From: Allacma fusca | Lineage: Eukaryota; Arthropoda; Collembola; Symphypleona; Sminthuridae | Assembly: GCA_947179485.1 (NCBI GenBank) | Contig: OX359246.1 | Coordinates: forward strand, 5,332,001 to 5,396,000 | Direction of reading: 5' to 3' | DNA: 64,000 nt | Shown: piece by piece, positions 25,675 through 38,683 of the stretch | How the letters are laid out: each line of letters begins with the position of its first letter | How positions within the stretch are numbered: the stretch's first letter is position 1 | Made by a program: the position numbers and the translations under genes | The notes under the pieces: generated by a model | Database searches by the model: none | Told to the model about the DNA's origin: nothing | What the model saw: the letters and a program-made list of their open reading frames with translations, nothing else

Positions 25675-28600
25675 TCATGTTTCGCTCTTATGCTTATGCG
25701 TTGTAATATACGTAAATTTGCATTCAGGTTTCCCCGATGAGTAGGAGCATTGGACGTAGCCGCCCTTGTCTGGGTGAATAGCCGGTTCTTTATCTACACG
25801 GGACTTCACTTGGCTAAACGTTTCGATGTTAGTCGGAAAACAACCGTAAAGGCCGCACTGATGAGGGACAGCGATCATATCGCCGGAGTTATAACCCAAG
25901 TCGTCAGATGTTGATTCTTCTTTACCTGGTACAGGCTCAAAATCACATTCACCAGACTCATCACAGACAAGGTTCAAACTGGGCATTGCATATGGAATTC
26001 CTATCCCTTTTTGCATTTCAGCCTTTATCCTATCGGTTTGTTCTGAACGAGGCAGGATTCGCGGGGGTTCCACTGCATCGGGGATGGGATCGGCATCAGC
26101 TGAAATTGTAGAAAATTATTTGTCTTGTCTTAGGACAAAAAATAAATTTAGACGCTGCCATTTTGCTTAATGATAATTTTGGGTTTTAACTGCAAGAATG
26201 TTATAGGAAGATATTTTGAAGGACACAAGAATGGGGATGTGCTATTACTTTGCAGTCCGATGACTACAATTATGGCTGGAAAATCCAATATAAATATTTA
26301 ACCAACTTACAATGAAAATATTCCGGTATAAAAAGGTGACTGTACCTGGTCTATTGCGCAAGTCAATGGTAATTTCGTTGCTGCCTGGCGTAACCACAGG
26401 GACTGGAGGCGTAACTTCAATATTTGGAGCTGGCGTCTCAATTGGTTCTGAAATTAGACTACCTGATTGGTCTGGAAGATCCAAAATTACCCGGTTGGTG
26501 GGATTTTCTCCCGTTGGATCGCCAGCAACTCCTATTGGTTCATCTGGAATAGGTTGCACTGGGTCTTCTACAGGACCTTCCGGTGATGGTTTTTGAACTT
26601 CCCCGCCTAAACTCTCATCAGGATCTTGGGTCTCCTTATGATCCTGCTCAGGTATGTTATTTTCGCTGGGATCATTTGAATCTGACAATTTTTCCGGATT
26701 CAAATCCAATTCCACCTCTCGTTGTTGTAATAGTTTTGATTGAATATCCCATTCACTGAAATTATTTTCATTGGTGGGGGTGCCTTCGAAAATGTCCGCC
26801 ACGTCATAGAATTGCGCATCCCTACGTTTTTTAATTTCAAACGGTCCTCCGACTCTTTTTTTCATGTTATTTTTCTTGCGAAAATTTTTACGATTTTTAA
26901 CGGATTTCGAAGTCCGAATCAAGTCCCAAATGCCGCGAGTTTGCCGGACGCCGTTAAAATCACGGGCCAGGTACTTCCCGCGTAAATTATAAGCAAATCG
27001 TTTTCGTCTCCCGGTGTTTTGTGTTCCTTTTGGCAATATCGTACAGATTGCAAGTTCTGCGAACCAGTTACACTGAATTATTTCCAAAGTTGGAACCCGA
27101 CGGTTCAGAACGGGCCGACCTAAATACAAATCCTGACCAAGGGCTTGTTTCATTATTTTGCATATGGGCAAGGATTTCCCTTCCGGTGTTTTGCAAATTG
27201 AGTCTCTTCTATTCCCAGGGAGCTTTCTTTTGGTTTGGGAGATTTCTGGTTGTTTTGTTGTTGTTAGGAACGATTCGAAATTAGGATTTGTTGTTGTTTC
27301 GGTATCGGGCTCGACAATTTGTTCTGGTGTTTCATCTTGACCTAACCAGGACTCATCGTTCTCTGTATCATCTCGTTTTTCTGTTTTATGGCCTGAATTT
27401 TAAAACCAGTAATATCTGGATCAGTATAAATTTTCCTTGATTGTTTTAAATAATTTTTGAGTTAATTTCTTGCACATGGTGGATCTTAAGCTGGTGCGTC
27501 TTACTTTTCCCTGCGTCCGCCTCAGCATCATAAATTGGGTCACCAATGAAAATGTCCTAAAATTAAGTATAACAAATCATATAATTTTCCCCATTAAAAG
27601 ATCCATTATAACATTAAAAATGTTCTTACTGTTAAATTGTCAAAGTCTTCCACAATTTCTATGGACTGAAATGTAAGCACAACACAAATCAATTATAAAG
27701 TGGACATCGTCTACTTACTGTTTGAAAATACAAATGTTTTCACTCACATACCTCTTGGTTATAGTCAGTAACATTGGTGCCCTGAAAAATATTAAAAATT
27801 CTGTAAACATTTTGTGTTTAAATTTGTTGCAAACATTACTCAGAAATTTTCTTCAAAAACTAAAAGGAGATTAATTTTGGCTCAAGTTTAATTTTTTGTG
27901 ATTGTGAACAAGAATAGAAAACTTGCTTCGTCTATTGTAAAATTGCCAGGAATTATAGTTGTGTTTTCAAATCCGTACCCAGAGGCTTTTAATGCATCTT
28001 GAAATTTAGAAATTGTCGCGTTATCTGGAATTTTTAAAGGGGCGTAAAAATTAGGGATGAATTGAAAGTTTTGTTAATTATTTTGTATTTTTGATAAAAA
28101 TTTGTAAGATTTTTGGCACCTGGTTTCTCTGGTGTGTTAAGGCTCGACTGTTTAAATTTCTTACACTTGTCTTCCGTTTTGACCACTTTCATCCAGATAT
28201 CGCAGAGCTTATTGTATTTTAAATCGTTCCGCTGAACCACTTCAACATCTTTGCGCTTAAAAGCGAAGCAGCTTTGGGAGCCGCAGGTTTTACCAGTCAT
28301 TGTTGGAGTAATGTCTGCATCTTTGTCTACATGTAAGAAATAGAGCTGTATCATAGTGGCTGTCTAAAGTTGCTGTATGATCAAAATTCTTACTGCAAGG
28401 TTCCCAAAACCATTGGACGCATTCATTGGCAAGGGATTTTTCTTTATTCAAATTTATTGGAATGGGGATGTGAGAAATATGAAAGGAACGGTCCATCCTC
28501 GTTCGGGATACAAATCTGCAAAGTTGAGCTGCGCGCGCATGATTTATGTAAAGAGGTTTTGTTGGGAATGCTTCCGATTCAGCATTTGAACTCGGGACTG

Positions 28601-30213
28601 CATCGGGGTCTGTTTTTGCATCAGTGAAGTGACATTCCTGAATTGGGTCAAAGAACGGAGTGCAGGGCCAAATACAAGGACAGTCTTGGGATTCTGTTTT
28701 GGGTTTCGATTTTGTTTTCGACTTAACGTAACCACATTCATCGTTCTCGCTTCGAACCAGACTGAAATACCCACAGTTTTCAGGAAGTGGGGGGTAAGAT
28801 GTTCCAGCTGAAAGTTAATTTTGATTTAGTTAGACGCTTTTAAAAATAATTAAATAATTGAATCGATGTAAATCCCGAAATGGTAAATGCAACTTACTGC
28901 AATAAGAATATCGCCATTTGTAACAACCAGGGAAGAATCGAGGTCTTACTAAGGAGAAGCTCCTTTTCAAGTTTCCTACCGGAGTTTTCAATACTGTCCA
29001 CAAAAACGTCTCACTACTTCGAATCTTCGATATTTTAACGGTGCGACATAAATCTCTTGCGAGTTTTTCCGACAAGTCTGGGATTTCGTATCGCTGTAGA
29101 ACGACACTTGCAGGAGAATACTTTTCTTGGGGTCTTGTCTGCTCATCGGAAAACGCTGTGTAGTGAGGAGGTTCCAATTCCGGCACAAGCTCCGAACTCA
29201 AATCGGATTCCTTCTTCTGCTTGATGCTACTTATACTAGGATCTAGATCCTCATCGATGTAAGATACGGCATCAGCCTTTTCTGTATTTACCACCACAGT
29301 GGTGGAGTCTATGGATTCTTCGAAATTAGCCGATATATCTGGATGGATCCCTGCTGTTGTATCGAGGCTGTTTTGCCTTTTTTGAAAATCAATTGCTTCA
29401 GTGATACAGTTTCCGTCTGGACACTTTGCATCGGAATTCTGAGCCTCATAATTATTTTCATAAATCTTTGTCACAGTGGATTTTTCATCACTACTATGAG
29501 ATATATCCTTAAACTCAGTGTGCAGATCAAAGCCATCAAATATCGCGCTTGGATTGTCCAACTCGCTTTTGAAATTATTTGGTGGAACCTCTGTTTTCTC
29601 AATAAGATCTGTATTAGCTGAACCAGAAAGTCGTAAGCTATCGATCTGTGTATAATTCTGCATCGGCTGAATCGAGACTTCATTTGTTTCATTCTTTCCT
29701 AATATTTCTTCGGAAATCCGAATTTCAGGTATGCTCGGTTCAGTCCGAAAGTTTGCTTCGGTAGTCTCAAAAGCTCCTGATGCATCGTCCGACTCTGACT
29801 CACTCTCATCGTCACCAGAAGATTCCTCATCGGTCTCACTTTCCGAAGACCCGCTTGTGCTAGTACTATTATGAGCCGCTTTGCTCCGTTGAATCAAATC
29901 CTCATCGGAATTTTCATACGATTCCGATGCATCTTCAGAATCCACCTTCAATTTTGGAATTGACCTTTGCGAATGGTCTTCGATACCATTTTTTAACTCA
30001 TGTCCATCCCCACTGATTTGATTATTTAACTCCGGGTTCAGAATCTTAGCAGACTTTTTACTCCGAAACGACAAACTTTTCTGGGATGAAATTTGACCTA
30101 AAAAATAAGCCCAATTCCAGAATATACAAAATATTCTTTTCTGGCGGTAATTTTAAAAACTTACTAATTCCAAGGATCCCAGCAACCAGTAATACAGCAT
30201 GTAAATAATACAT
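25675..30213 (-). CDS. gene A: large acidic secreted protein with paired cysteines, 10 exons
   Basis: Family not recognised. Exons: 30165-30213, 28898-30097, 28394-28807, 28120-28326, 27927-28024, 27752-27781, 27630-27665, 27505-27556, 26346-27392, 25675-26099. They total 3558 bp, or 1185 aa, and every junction keeps phase. The intron after 27927 uses a GC donor (GCAAGT); the one after 28394 is only 67 bp. The N-terminus MYYLHAVLLVAGILGIS is a signal peptide. Residues about 17-400 are Ser/Glu/Asp-rich with N-glycosylation sequons. From about 390 cysteines come in pairs, the second usually followed by any residue and F or I: ECHF, SCFAF, ICKIM, ICTIL, ECDF, GCFP, ECKF. A furin-like RRKRF lies at about 803-807, followed by a basic stretch. 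Residues about 890-1045 are Pro/Glu-rich. It probably acts outside the cell, as matrix, cuticle or secretion; this is inference only. It is transcribed away from gene B. Confidence 0.78.
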
Positions 30214-30806
30214 TTGGGCTTAAAATTAAATGCAATTTCAAAATTTGTCAAAAATTTTGATTCTTAAGCCCACATTCACATATTTTTAAGTTGATACGTT
30301 TCCAATAGGAAAGTTATGCCAAGTATTATTTTTACATTTAAAATCTCATACAAAAGTAAGAAATAACACGGAAAGTGACTGCTACTGAATTTACTTTTGT
30401 TTTTTAATCTCACTTTCATTCAGGGAAGCTGCCACTACATAATTCTGAATGCCCACATTTACCCCATTCAAATACAAGCGTTTGTACTAAAAGCCGGGTC
30501 ACCTCTTTCTCAATGCAAGGTGTATGGCATAGAATTTTATATAACAATTATTACCGCAATAATCTCAAAAGCCACTTTGACACAACAATAGTGCAAACAA
30601 TAGCTTAGCATCCATTCTCTAATCCCTTAGGTCATAAATTCATTTCCCAGTTGGTAGAGAAAAATTGATGACGATCTCTTTCAATTTGTGTTTTAGGACA
30701 AGAAGCTCAAGTCCTATTAATTACAAGTTTTAGTTTGTAATGTGAAATTTGAGCAGTAATTTATTATTAACCTTTGTGATATTTCCCATGAACTAAAAAA
30801 AATAGA
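30214..30806. promoter_or_regulatory. shared upstream region of divergent genes A and B
   Basis: The two start codons face away from each other across 593 bp of non-coding DNA, so the promoters must share this interval unless one has a distant 5' UTR exon. No convincing TATA box or other core motif stands out in either direction. Joint regulation is an inference from layout alone. Confidence 0.5.
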
Positions 30807-33800
30807 ATGAGCTCCCATAATTTTGTAATAATTGCAGTAGCAATTTTACTTCAAAATTTGAACCCTACTTGGGGCGAATTTCGATTTTGTCATTATGGAC
30901 CCCAAAGATTCACATTTAGTGACTGTCCCGGCGGAGTCTTTCTCAAGAAACCCATTGAGACTGCCTGCACTTATTTTGCCAAGACTGGGAGAGATGGGGA
31001 TGGAAAGTAAATAATTTTTCTAATTTTTTTCTACAATAAATATATGTACGTATACACAAAAAGGGTGCCACAGAACATTTTCCTTTCCTCAAACATGAGA
31101 GGAAACAAATGATAAAAAATAATTAGTTTCCGTATTTTGTATCAAAATTCCTTCCCGCACTTCCCCTTATAAGGGCTAAAGGAAGTCCAACGTTTTATAG
31201 AACCCTGTTTGTACATTGATGGTTATAAACTTTGCTTCTCAAATGTGTTCCAGAATAACCGTAACAGCCGATATCTGTGACTCTTCTAATAAAGAGGATG
31301 TTGACATTAATTCAGAGACAGCAACCCGGTCGTTTAAGATTGAAAAGGTACAGTTCATTCTCGTATTAGCAAATAATAGTATTTCCTTTTTTTTTTACGC
31401 GTACAAATCTTGTAGGAAAAAATTGCACAAAGTTTTATAGAAATTAAATAACGCCAGGGAAAGTGAGATTGTCTCAAAATGCCCCAATAAAAATAGTTTC
31501 ACTCCCTGCAGTAGTATTTTATTTGCCAAGAGTAGAATGCACAAAAATGATTTAATTCTAGCCTATTATGTACATATATGCTTTTGTATTCATATCTATA
31601 TATTATATAGTCATTTAGCTCCTGATCTGCAGCAATCCTTATTCCCAGTTCAAATATTATGTTTGAATTTTAAGGATAAATTTGACCATTACATCTTTAT
31701 TAAATCCATCTTTCAGATCCAGGAAATTGTATTTGACGGAGAGTCATCCTCAGATGTGAATTCGTCCGGAACTGCAGGCAAGTGAAATCTTAAATAGCTA
31801 TAAATGAGAAGATTCCTTTGTAAAGGTTCCTCTTTAAATGCTAAAGCTCAGAGTTAAAGGTGAATAATAATTTGAATGGCACTGTTTGAAGTACATGCAT
31901 ATCTGCATATACATAGGGTAAATGGCCGTAAGAAATTCATCCCATGATCCAGCAAGTTCTGATCTCTGGGACTAATTCCGAAGCCAATGATAAATTCCAA
32001 ACAATGAGTAGATTATTAATTTTGCAATTTCTCACTGACACAATTCTATCTACTTCGCCCGATCATTATAATCCAATTCTGAATTATAAGTGTCTCATCA
32101 TATTATACATAAGTTCTCATATAAGCCCGGATACAACTCCAAGAAAATTATTTCCGAGTCAGGGAATCCCCTGTCATTTATTGTCAATTAAAAATTACAG
32201 CATAAAGCGCTGTAGTCACCAGAACAAGAAAAGTAACAAATTCAGCGTTTTAATTTTTAATATCAAACGGAAAAGCATAGCACAACACGATCACGCTCTC
32301 AAGACAGGTCATTGAGTACACTGAGATTAAATTACTTGACTCAAAAAAATATCCCAAGTGCATCCTCAGCATGCTGAACAGTAATTTCAAGGAGTCTCTT
32401 CTTTTCTTAAATGAGTCATGAAGCTTATAATTATTAAATGTGCTGTTGGCTCAGGGAATGATATTCCCTGAATGAGCATATTTTGTAATGATTAGGATTT
32501 TATTCAGAAACAAATTATAATCGCACGTCCCTCCTTTTACTACATGCAATAAAATAACAGGCGTGGAAGTTTTACAGAAATTTAGAGTCAGCAAACTTCC
32601 CTTGCCTTTAAAAGAGATGTTTCATTTAATACAAACAAATTAAATGCGAAATTCCTACAGGGAACGTAATTAACCAGAGGAGTGTGTCTCATGCAATTAT
32701 TACTTTTTAATTTATTTCAGACATTACAATGTGTGGATCCAGTTGTTTCGGGGACTGGAAAGATCCCATCAGTCTCATGACCTTTAGCTCTGGTAATGTG
32801 GACAATGAAATTGAGCCCCTTTACACTTACCCCAAGCTTGAGGAAGGATCGCCGCAAATGGTCGAGCAACAGAAGCTGACGGAGCAGCTCTTTATAAATT
32901 TGATCCTCAATGAGGGAGGAGATGACGATTCAGGAAAAAGTGGCCTTCGTGTTGGGAAATTACTTGAGGCGTCCTTCCTAGTCATGACAACTTACTGTCC
33001 CATGCCGTACATTAGTCAGACCTTCGTCCGAAAAACCCTGGATGCATTTTTCTTTTTTTCCAGCAATGGGAATAAATCCGTGAGGGACATTGGACTCCGA
33101 GAATTTAATGAAGTGATGGATGTCCTGGCTCAATGTCGTTACTTTGACACTTGGGACAATTTCCAAATCCTTCCTAAGAACTGCTCTGATGATCCTATCG
33201 TAATAAAGCCCTTAACGCCACACTTAATATAAACACTTACACAATAAGGGACGTTTTTGACAGCAATTTCTGCAAATAATTATAGAAATTAACGCAATAA
33301 TATTTGTTCATAAACGTTTCACATTACCCCTAAAAATTATTAACATAGGAGTATAAACTGGATTTTCCCCTTAAAAATATCCCTCCTTTAAAAATGCCTT
33401 TACAAGGAAGTTGTAATTTACATTTGTGTTCCATTATGAATTTAAATGAATTTTATGGTTTACATTTTTTTTTCATCTGAAAATGTATGCAGATTCTGGG
33501 TGGGATTGTGTATGGTCCTAAGGGTGAGCAGAAACAGATTATAATCCGACCGTATTTTTTTGAGGCCTTGGACCCCTTTATAGAGGCTTCATGGCAGGCC
33601 ATTGCATTTGTGAATGCTCAATGTTTCCGGTATAACACGCCGCAGTTCAACTTGCATCATATTTATGAAGTGGCAATGGAGGCCTTGTTCACGGAATATA
33701 TTCTTCTGAGATGGTAATTATTACATTACAAAGCTTTTTATTAGGATCGCCCTTAAAAGGGAACAAAATCCGGTCACCATAAAAAATTATTCTTGCAATG

Positions 33801-34332
33801 AAATTCATGTGCACTACTAAGTAAGGGCAATGTACAAAATAAAAAGCTGGATTAAATTGTGCTTTGTGCAATTTTGTGAGCAAGGTGACGTTAAAAGGGA
33901 ATAATAATTATTATTGTTATAATCCCTCAGAAATGAATACACATGTTTTGTTTTCTAAACAGGACAAACCCTCCCAAACTTGCAAACCCCTCCTTTTGGA
34001 ACAATTTAATGGGCACCCGAAATTTCCAGGCGGAGCTTCAAAATGTGAACACTTGTTCCAGACTGGCATATGTGATGAATCCTTATACAAAAAGACTGGA
34101 GCGGCCCTTCACAAAGACCAATGGGACGGAGGCGGACGGTCTCCAATCCAATGAGGGCTACAAAGGAACTGAGGACGAGTACTGGCAGGACTACACGATG
34201 AAGGGCGGGTTTAAGAGCGTTGTCCAGGCCTTTGGCGGGAAATGTTACGCCAGTACATCCGAGAGGGAAGCGGATGTGTCCCGGGCCAATGACAAATGTG
34301 GGGAAGTTGAGAGTTCAACAGCCCCGGCCTGA
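30807..34332 (+). CDS. gene B: secreted protein of unknown family, 6 exons
   Basis: Exons are 30807-31006, 31254-31347, 31717-31777, 32721-33199, 33493-33713 and 33963-34332. They total 1425 bp, or 474 aa, with all phases agreeing. The third intron has a GC donor in the full consensus CAG|GCAAGT. The N-terminus has a signal peptide (FVIIAVAILL, likely cleaved near NPTWG-EF). The mature chain has well-spread cysteines, including CHYGP, DCPGG, MCGSSCF at about 122-128, TTYC and GGKCYAS. It lacks transmembrane segments. Exon 4 (residues about 119-278) is compact and mostly helical-looking. CGSSCF recalls CGSQSCF in neighbour gene A, and both sit soon after a phase-1 intron, a weak hint of shared ancestry. 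A decayed partial copy lies at about 34.9-36.45 kb. I assign no function. The start is chosen for the signal peptide. Confidence 0.8.
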
Positions 34333-34949
34333 TGTCCGTTTCGTATTTTATTGATGATTCTCTTATTTATGAAGACACTCCATAAGATTTTACAGACAAT
34401 GAGTGTTTTAAAATATTTTTTTTTTCATTATATATCATGTAAAATCCCTGCGTAGTACTCTCTGAACGAGGCCTTTGAAATTCATTATCGATCATAATGG
34501 GGGCCGGAACTGTGGTTTTTACATAGAGAGCCGTTATGTATAGACAGTATTGACTGGAGACGCTTCTGGTTTAGAATTATTTTTTTTAGAATATTTTCTG
34601 CACAACAATTTTGTTCCGTCTGGGCGGATTTGCTGTAATTATTTATCGTAAAATGTACATAATAATAAATCCATATTTCGATGCCCAAGGATCTACTGAC
34701 GCCCAAGTTATTGTTAAATGGAAACAAATCCAAGGCTTTGGATTCTCTTATTCTCAGATGATGTGCCAGATCTTGGACCTGTCAAAATTAAACCCACATA
34801 TATTAAGCAACGGGAAAATAATTGTCATTATTTATCTACAAGTTAGAACTTGTACTAGCATCTTAACATTTTTATAGCAGTATGTAATTAATAACCTTCG
34901 GGAAATTCACTGTATGAGTTAGTCCTGCCAGGGTAATATTTCAAGGCAA
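34333..34949. other. 3' flank of gene B, no gene seen
   Basis: AT-rich sequence directly after the gene B stop codon. It contains a poly-T run near 34420 and no strong AATAAA close to the stop. The short ORFs here show no domain or splice support. Confidence 0.5.
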
Positions 34950-36448
34950 GCAGATACATTTTTGAGTCAGGAAAAATTCCTGGCATTTATTTACAATTAT
35001 TATAAATACATAAATACGGGGTTGATACTCCGACGTACCCAAGGACCTTCCAGAGTTTTCTATACTTCCTTTATTGTTTATAATCTACCATTAGAAATTG
35101 GAGCATTAGGCAGGAGTCATCAGGAATGTCGTCAAGGATATTGAAATTCAGCATTAATTCTAACTTTTTTATATCAAGCGGATATAAAACTAAAAGTGAT
35201 TCAGCTTTTACGAAGAGTCATTGGGTTCACCCAGTGTAACTTTGATAGTTATAAAAATCTCAAATGCATTCTCAGGGTATTGCACAGTTTCAAGCCGTTA
35301 TTTTTTCAATGATTCGGCAAAAACTTATAAATGCTGAGGGTGCTTGCTGTTGGTGTAGGATTAACAGAATAATATTCACAGAGGCTATGCTTGTAAAGAT
35401 AATGTCATGCAAGACAAACCAAAATTGTATGGTCAGTATACGTGACAGGGATCTTTGACAGGAATAAAATGTCCTTCAAACAACCATATACAGTCAACTC
35501 TCGTTATAAGGGATGGCTTTATAAGGGAAAAGTTGTTATATGGGATGAGTTTGTCCGTCCCCGCCAGATCTCCCATTAATGCAATGCTTAAGAAAAGTGC
35601 TTATAAGGGACATTTCTATAAGGGAAAACTCGCTATAAGGGAACATATATTGGGTACCATGGAATGATAAATAGTGCCTATAAGGGATTTTAATGAACTG
35701 AAATCGTGTATAGCCACACTCTGTGCTCATGTTATGCAATCATAGCTGTTAACGATTTATATCCAGCACTTTTCTTCGTTCTAATCAAATCCATACTCAC
35801 TATTCAGTAATTTTTAATGTTCGTATGTCATGGTGTTCAATATGTAATTACTTCAACTTGTAATAATTACAGAAAGTATCGATAATATCTGATATCCAAA
35901 CTGGTATACAATTTCGTAGCCAAGTGTGTAAATTAAGAAATTTGACAAATTCAATTGTGAATAGTAATTACTAGAAAATCAGAGGCAAAATAATTATTAG
36001 AAAACCATGTGACGATAGATTTAAATCTGAAAACATTACGGCAGTGTGGTTATGCAGCTACCGGCATTCAGTTATTTAAGTGGCATTCTGTTATACAAAC
36101 GTCTGCCGAATAAAACTATGAACAGAAAAGGTCAAGTTAATTCTGCATGATTGAAAAGAGATTAAAAATTTGAACTAATTATTTTCTAGCATACACTATA
36201 AGGGAATTTGTCCCTTATATGCATATAAGGGAAAGTTTTTATAAGGGACAAAATATCCCAGTCCCCAGAGATTCCCTTATAACGAGAGTTGACTGTAGGT
36301 TATAGAGTACATGCCTTACATTAGCCAGACCTTCGTCCGGTAAACCTTGGATGCCTTTTCATATTTTTTTCATCAACGGGAATAAATCCATGAGGAATAT
36401 GTTCAGCAGAAATTTAATGAAATGTTAAGTGATTTAGGGGCACATTGA
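34950..36448 (+). pseudogene. decayed tandem copy of part of gene B (intron 3 and exon 4)
   Basis: The stretch 36314-36448 is clearly a damaged copy of gene B exon 4 around 33000-33140; it shares CATGCC-TACATTAG-CAGACCTTCGTCCG and GGGAATAAATCC-TGAGG. Further left, 34965-35300 aligns with gene B intron 3 at about 32155-32390 (GAGTCAGG, CCTG-CATTTATT, AAATTCAGC, GCAT-CTCAG). The copy therefore includes intron and is a tandem genomic duplication, not a retrocopy. A stop replaces a codon just after the TFVR segment, and the reading frame is lost in the poly-T part, so it is not functional. The pogo-like MITE at 35491-36295 was inserted later, between intron-derived and exon-derived parts. Confidence 0.7.
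35491..36295. mobile_element. pogo/Tigger-like MITE with TATAAGGGA arrays
   Basis: The ends are CAGTCAACTCTCGTTATAAG on the left and the same inverted on the right (CTTATAACGAGAGTTGACTG), flanked by TA on both sides (35489-35490 and 36296-36297). CAGT-starting termini at a TA target fit the pogo/Tigger branch of Tc1/mariner. TATAAGGGA and its complement recur about five times near the left end and four times near the right. The core of about 450 bp is non-coding and no transposase remains. Confidence 0.85.
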
Positions 36449-37423
36449 AACAAAACTCCCTATAGTAATTAAATGATCTGGATAATGTGAGTTATGAATG
36501 TGTCGTGCAATATTGCAAAGAGAAATAATTAGCATCTTTACATTAATAAGGCAGTCTGGGCTTTTGTGATGATGAAAATAGAAGGGTGACAAGTGACAGC
36601 TCCTTAAAATTATATTTTCCCAGTTTTTATAGACAGTTTTACATATGTAATTATCATCGTTGGTTGAGCAAGTATAGTTAACATCGTTTTCAACTATGTC
36701 CACAAGCCAGTCCTTTAAAATATATATTTTGGGAACATATGCATCCCTAGCTGTTAAGGGTTTCCCGATTAGATAACAATATCTAATTGTATGTGCAAGG
36801 TTCCTTCAAATATTTCCTTACCCTCCTCATTGTAGTTCCAGCATTGGATTTAAAATAAGTCGTGGATAAAATTACCCCAAAAAATACCTTTACATTTGTG
36901 GCTTTAGACGGTAAACATTCAGAAAATAGTTAAGTATATTTTGTAAATATTTGAGGAGCTCTATTGTATTACAAGGGTAATTATTGTGTTTTCAATTTCC
37001 AATGAAGTTTGACCTTGTTTGAAGAAGCTGGAATTCTTTGGGGGTACATGTTTTATGGGCACTCTGAACGCAGATGCATCATTGGATGTACCCGTAAATG
37101 AACGTAGTACGTATTTCAGGTAAATATTTGTTTTTTTGTGCACACAAATTTTATGAGTATCTTCCTGCACTTGACAAAAAACCAAGGTTAGATATTTTTT
37201 CAAGAGATTCATGAGTAAGCTTATAAAATTTATCCATGGCTAGTCTAACCAAAACTGTATATCAAATGTATACATAATTTTTGACTCTGTCTGATGCTAT
37301 AGTTCTCATGCTCTCAGCCGGATTTAAGAGAGTATTTATTACTCACTTGTCTCCCTTGAGTTTATTATAAATTATTCTACTGTGAGTATTTATATTTAAC
37401 TCCTATAGAGGAAATTTAATGAA

Positions 37424-38292
37424 ATGGCCCCAAAGTATATTTTGTCGTATTTTAATGTGAAGGCCCTTGGGGAGCCCATCAGACTTCTACTTGCACATGC
37501 TAATATTGAGTTCATTGATAACCGGGTGGAAAACACCGGGTGGGAAACACTGAAGGAAGGTGAGTTAAAATAATTCAAATAGATTTATTATTATTTATAA
37601 TTATTTATTATTTATTTAAAAACTCTTCCAAGTTCTGTACAAAGGGATTCGAATTTTAATTGAGAAAGTTTAATCATGTAATTACCTTAAAACAGACATT
37701 CTGAATAACAATTTTGCTGTTAAAATTTAGTGACAGCATGGGGCAAGCTTCCGATCCTTGTGGAGGGAGATTTCAAATTATCCCAGAGCACGGCCATTTT
37801 GAAGTACCTGGCAAAAAAACACGGATACTATGGCGACAACGACAGGGAGGCAGCTCGTATTGATGAGTATGTGGGTGCAATCAGGGATCTTCTTGATGGT
37901 AAATTCCCACGTTATTAAATTTTGGTCAACTTTATTTTGAAAATTTTTAAACCATTTTATATAAAATTTGATCCCGGTATCCAGTGCTGATGCCTTACGT
38001 TGAAGAGCAGAGACCAGAGAAGAAGGAAGAGATGCGAATGAAATTGGCTGCTGAGCATTTTCCCTTTTACTTGGACAAGTTCAACAAAATTTTGGAAGAA
38101 AATGGGAAGTACCTGGTCGGGAATAAATTTTCCTATGCGGATTTTGTGGTCGCTGCAAATGTCCAAACAGTAAAAATTTACGTGCCCCAATTGCTCGATA
38201 GCTACCCTGCTGTGAAGGCTCATCAGAGCACTGTATTTGAATCGCCCGGAATTAAAAAGTGGGTTGCGAGACGTCCTATTACTCATATTTAA
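37424..38292 (+). CDS. sigma-class glutathione S-transferase, 3 exons
   Basis: Exons 37424-37559, 37731-37898 and 37985-38292 join in phase to 203 codons plus stop, the usual length for arthropod sigma GSTs. The N-terminal thioredoxin-like domain starts MAPKYILSYFNVKALGEPIR; Tyr9 is the likely catalytic residue activating glutathione. Pro53 (KLPIL) is the cis-proline, and Q64-S65 (LSQSTAI) is the site that holds the gamma-glutamyl group of GSH. The all-helical C-terminal domain begins at about residue 80 and ends WVARRP, as in other sigma GSTs. The enzyme is cytosolic and acts in conjugation of electrophiles, lipid peroxidation products and, in some animals, prostaglandin synthesis. Introns are short (171 and 86 bp). 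It looks intact and functional. Confidence 0.95.
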
Positions 38293-38372
38293 TTTTCATG
38301 TGTTACAATTTTGAGAACAGAATTTCCAGAATTGTTAAAGTTATTTTTCTTCTGCTAAAATATTTTGATTCA

Positions 38373-38378
38373 AATAAA
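38373..38378 (+). terminator. AATAAA polyadenylation signal of the GST gene
   Basis: Consensus hexamer about 80 bp after the GST stop codon, at the expected distance. Confidence 0.6.
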
Positions 38379-38683
38379 CCAAATACTTGGAGTTAAGTAT
38401 TATTGTTGTAATAACTTATATATCGATATAGAGATGTGTAAATATCGGCGTGCACATGTCTTTGGATAAAATATAATTTGTGTCAAATCTTTTACGCTAA
38501 AAAAATTTGGTCAGTGAGAAAGCATTATTTTGGTAGGAGTTATTTTCAACAATTTTATGACAGAGATGTACCACTTTTTTTTGTTGAGATATGCAATCAA
38601 CAAGGTTTAAGAGGGAGGGAACAAATTCGGGTATAAGAAAGTCTCACTATGTAAACATGATGGACGAGGAAGCAAAAATTTAT

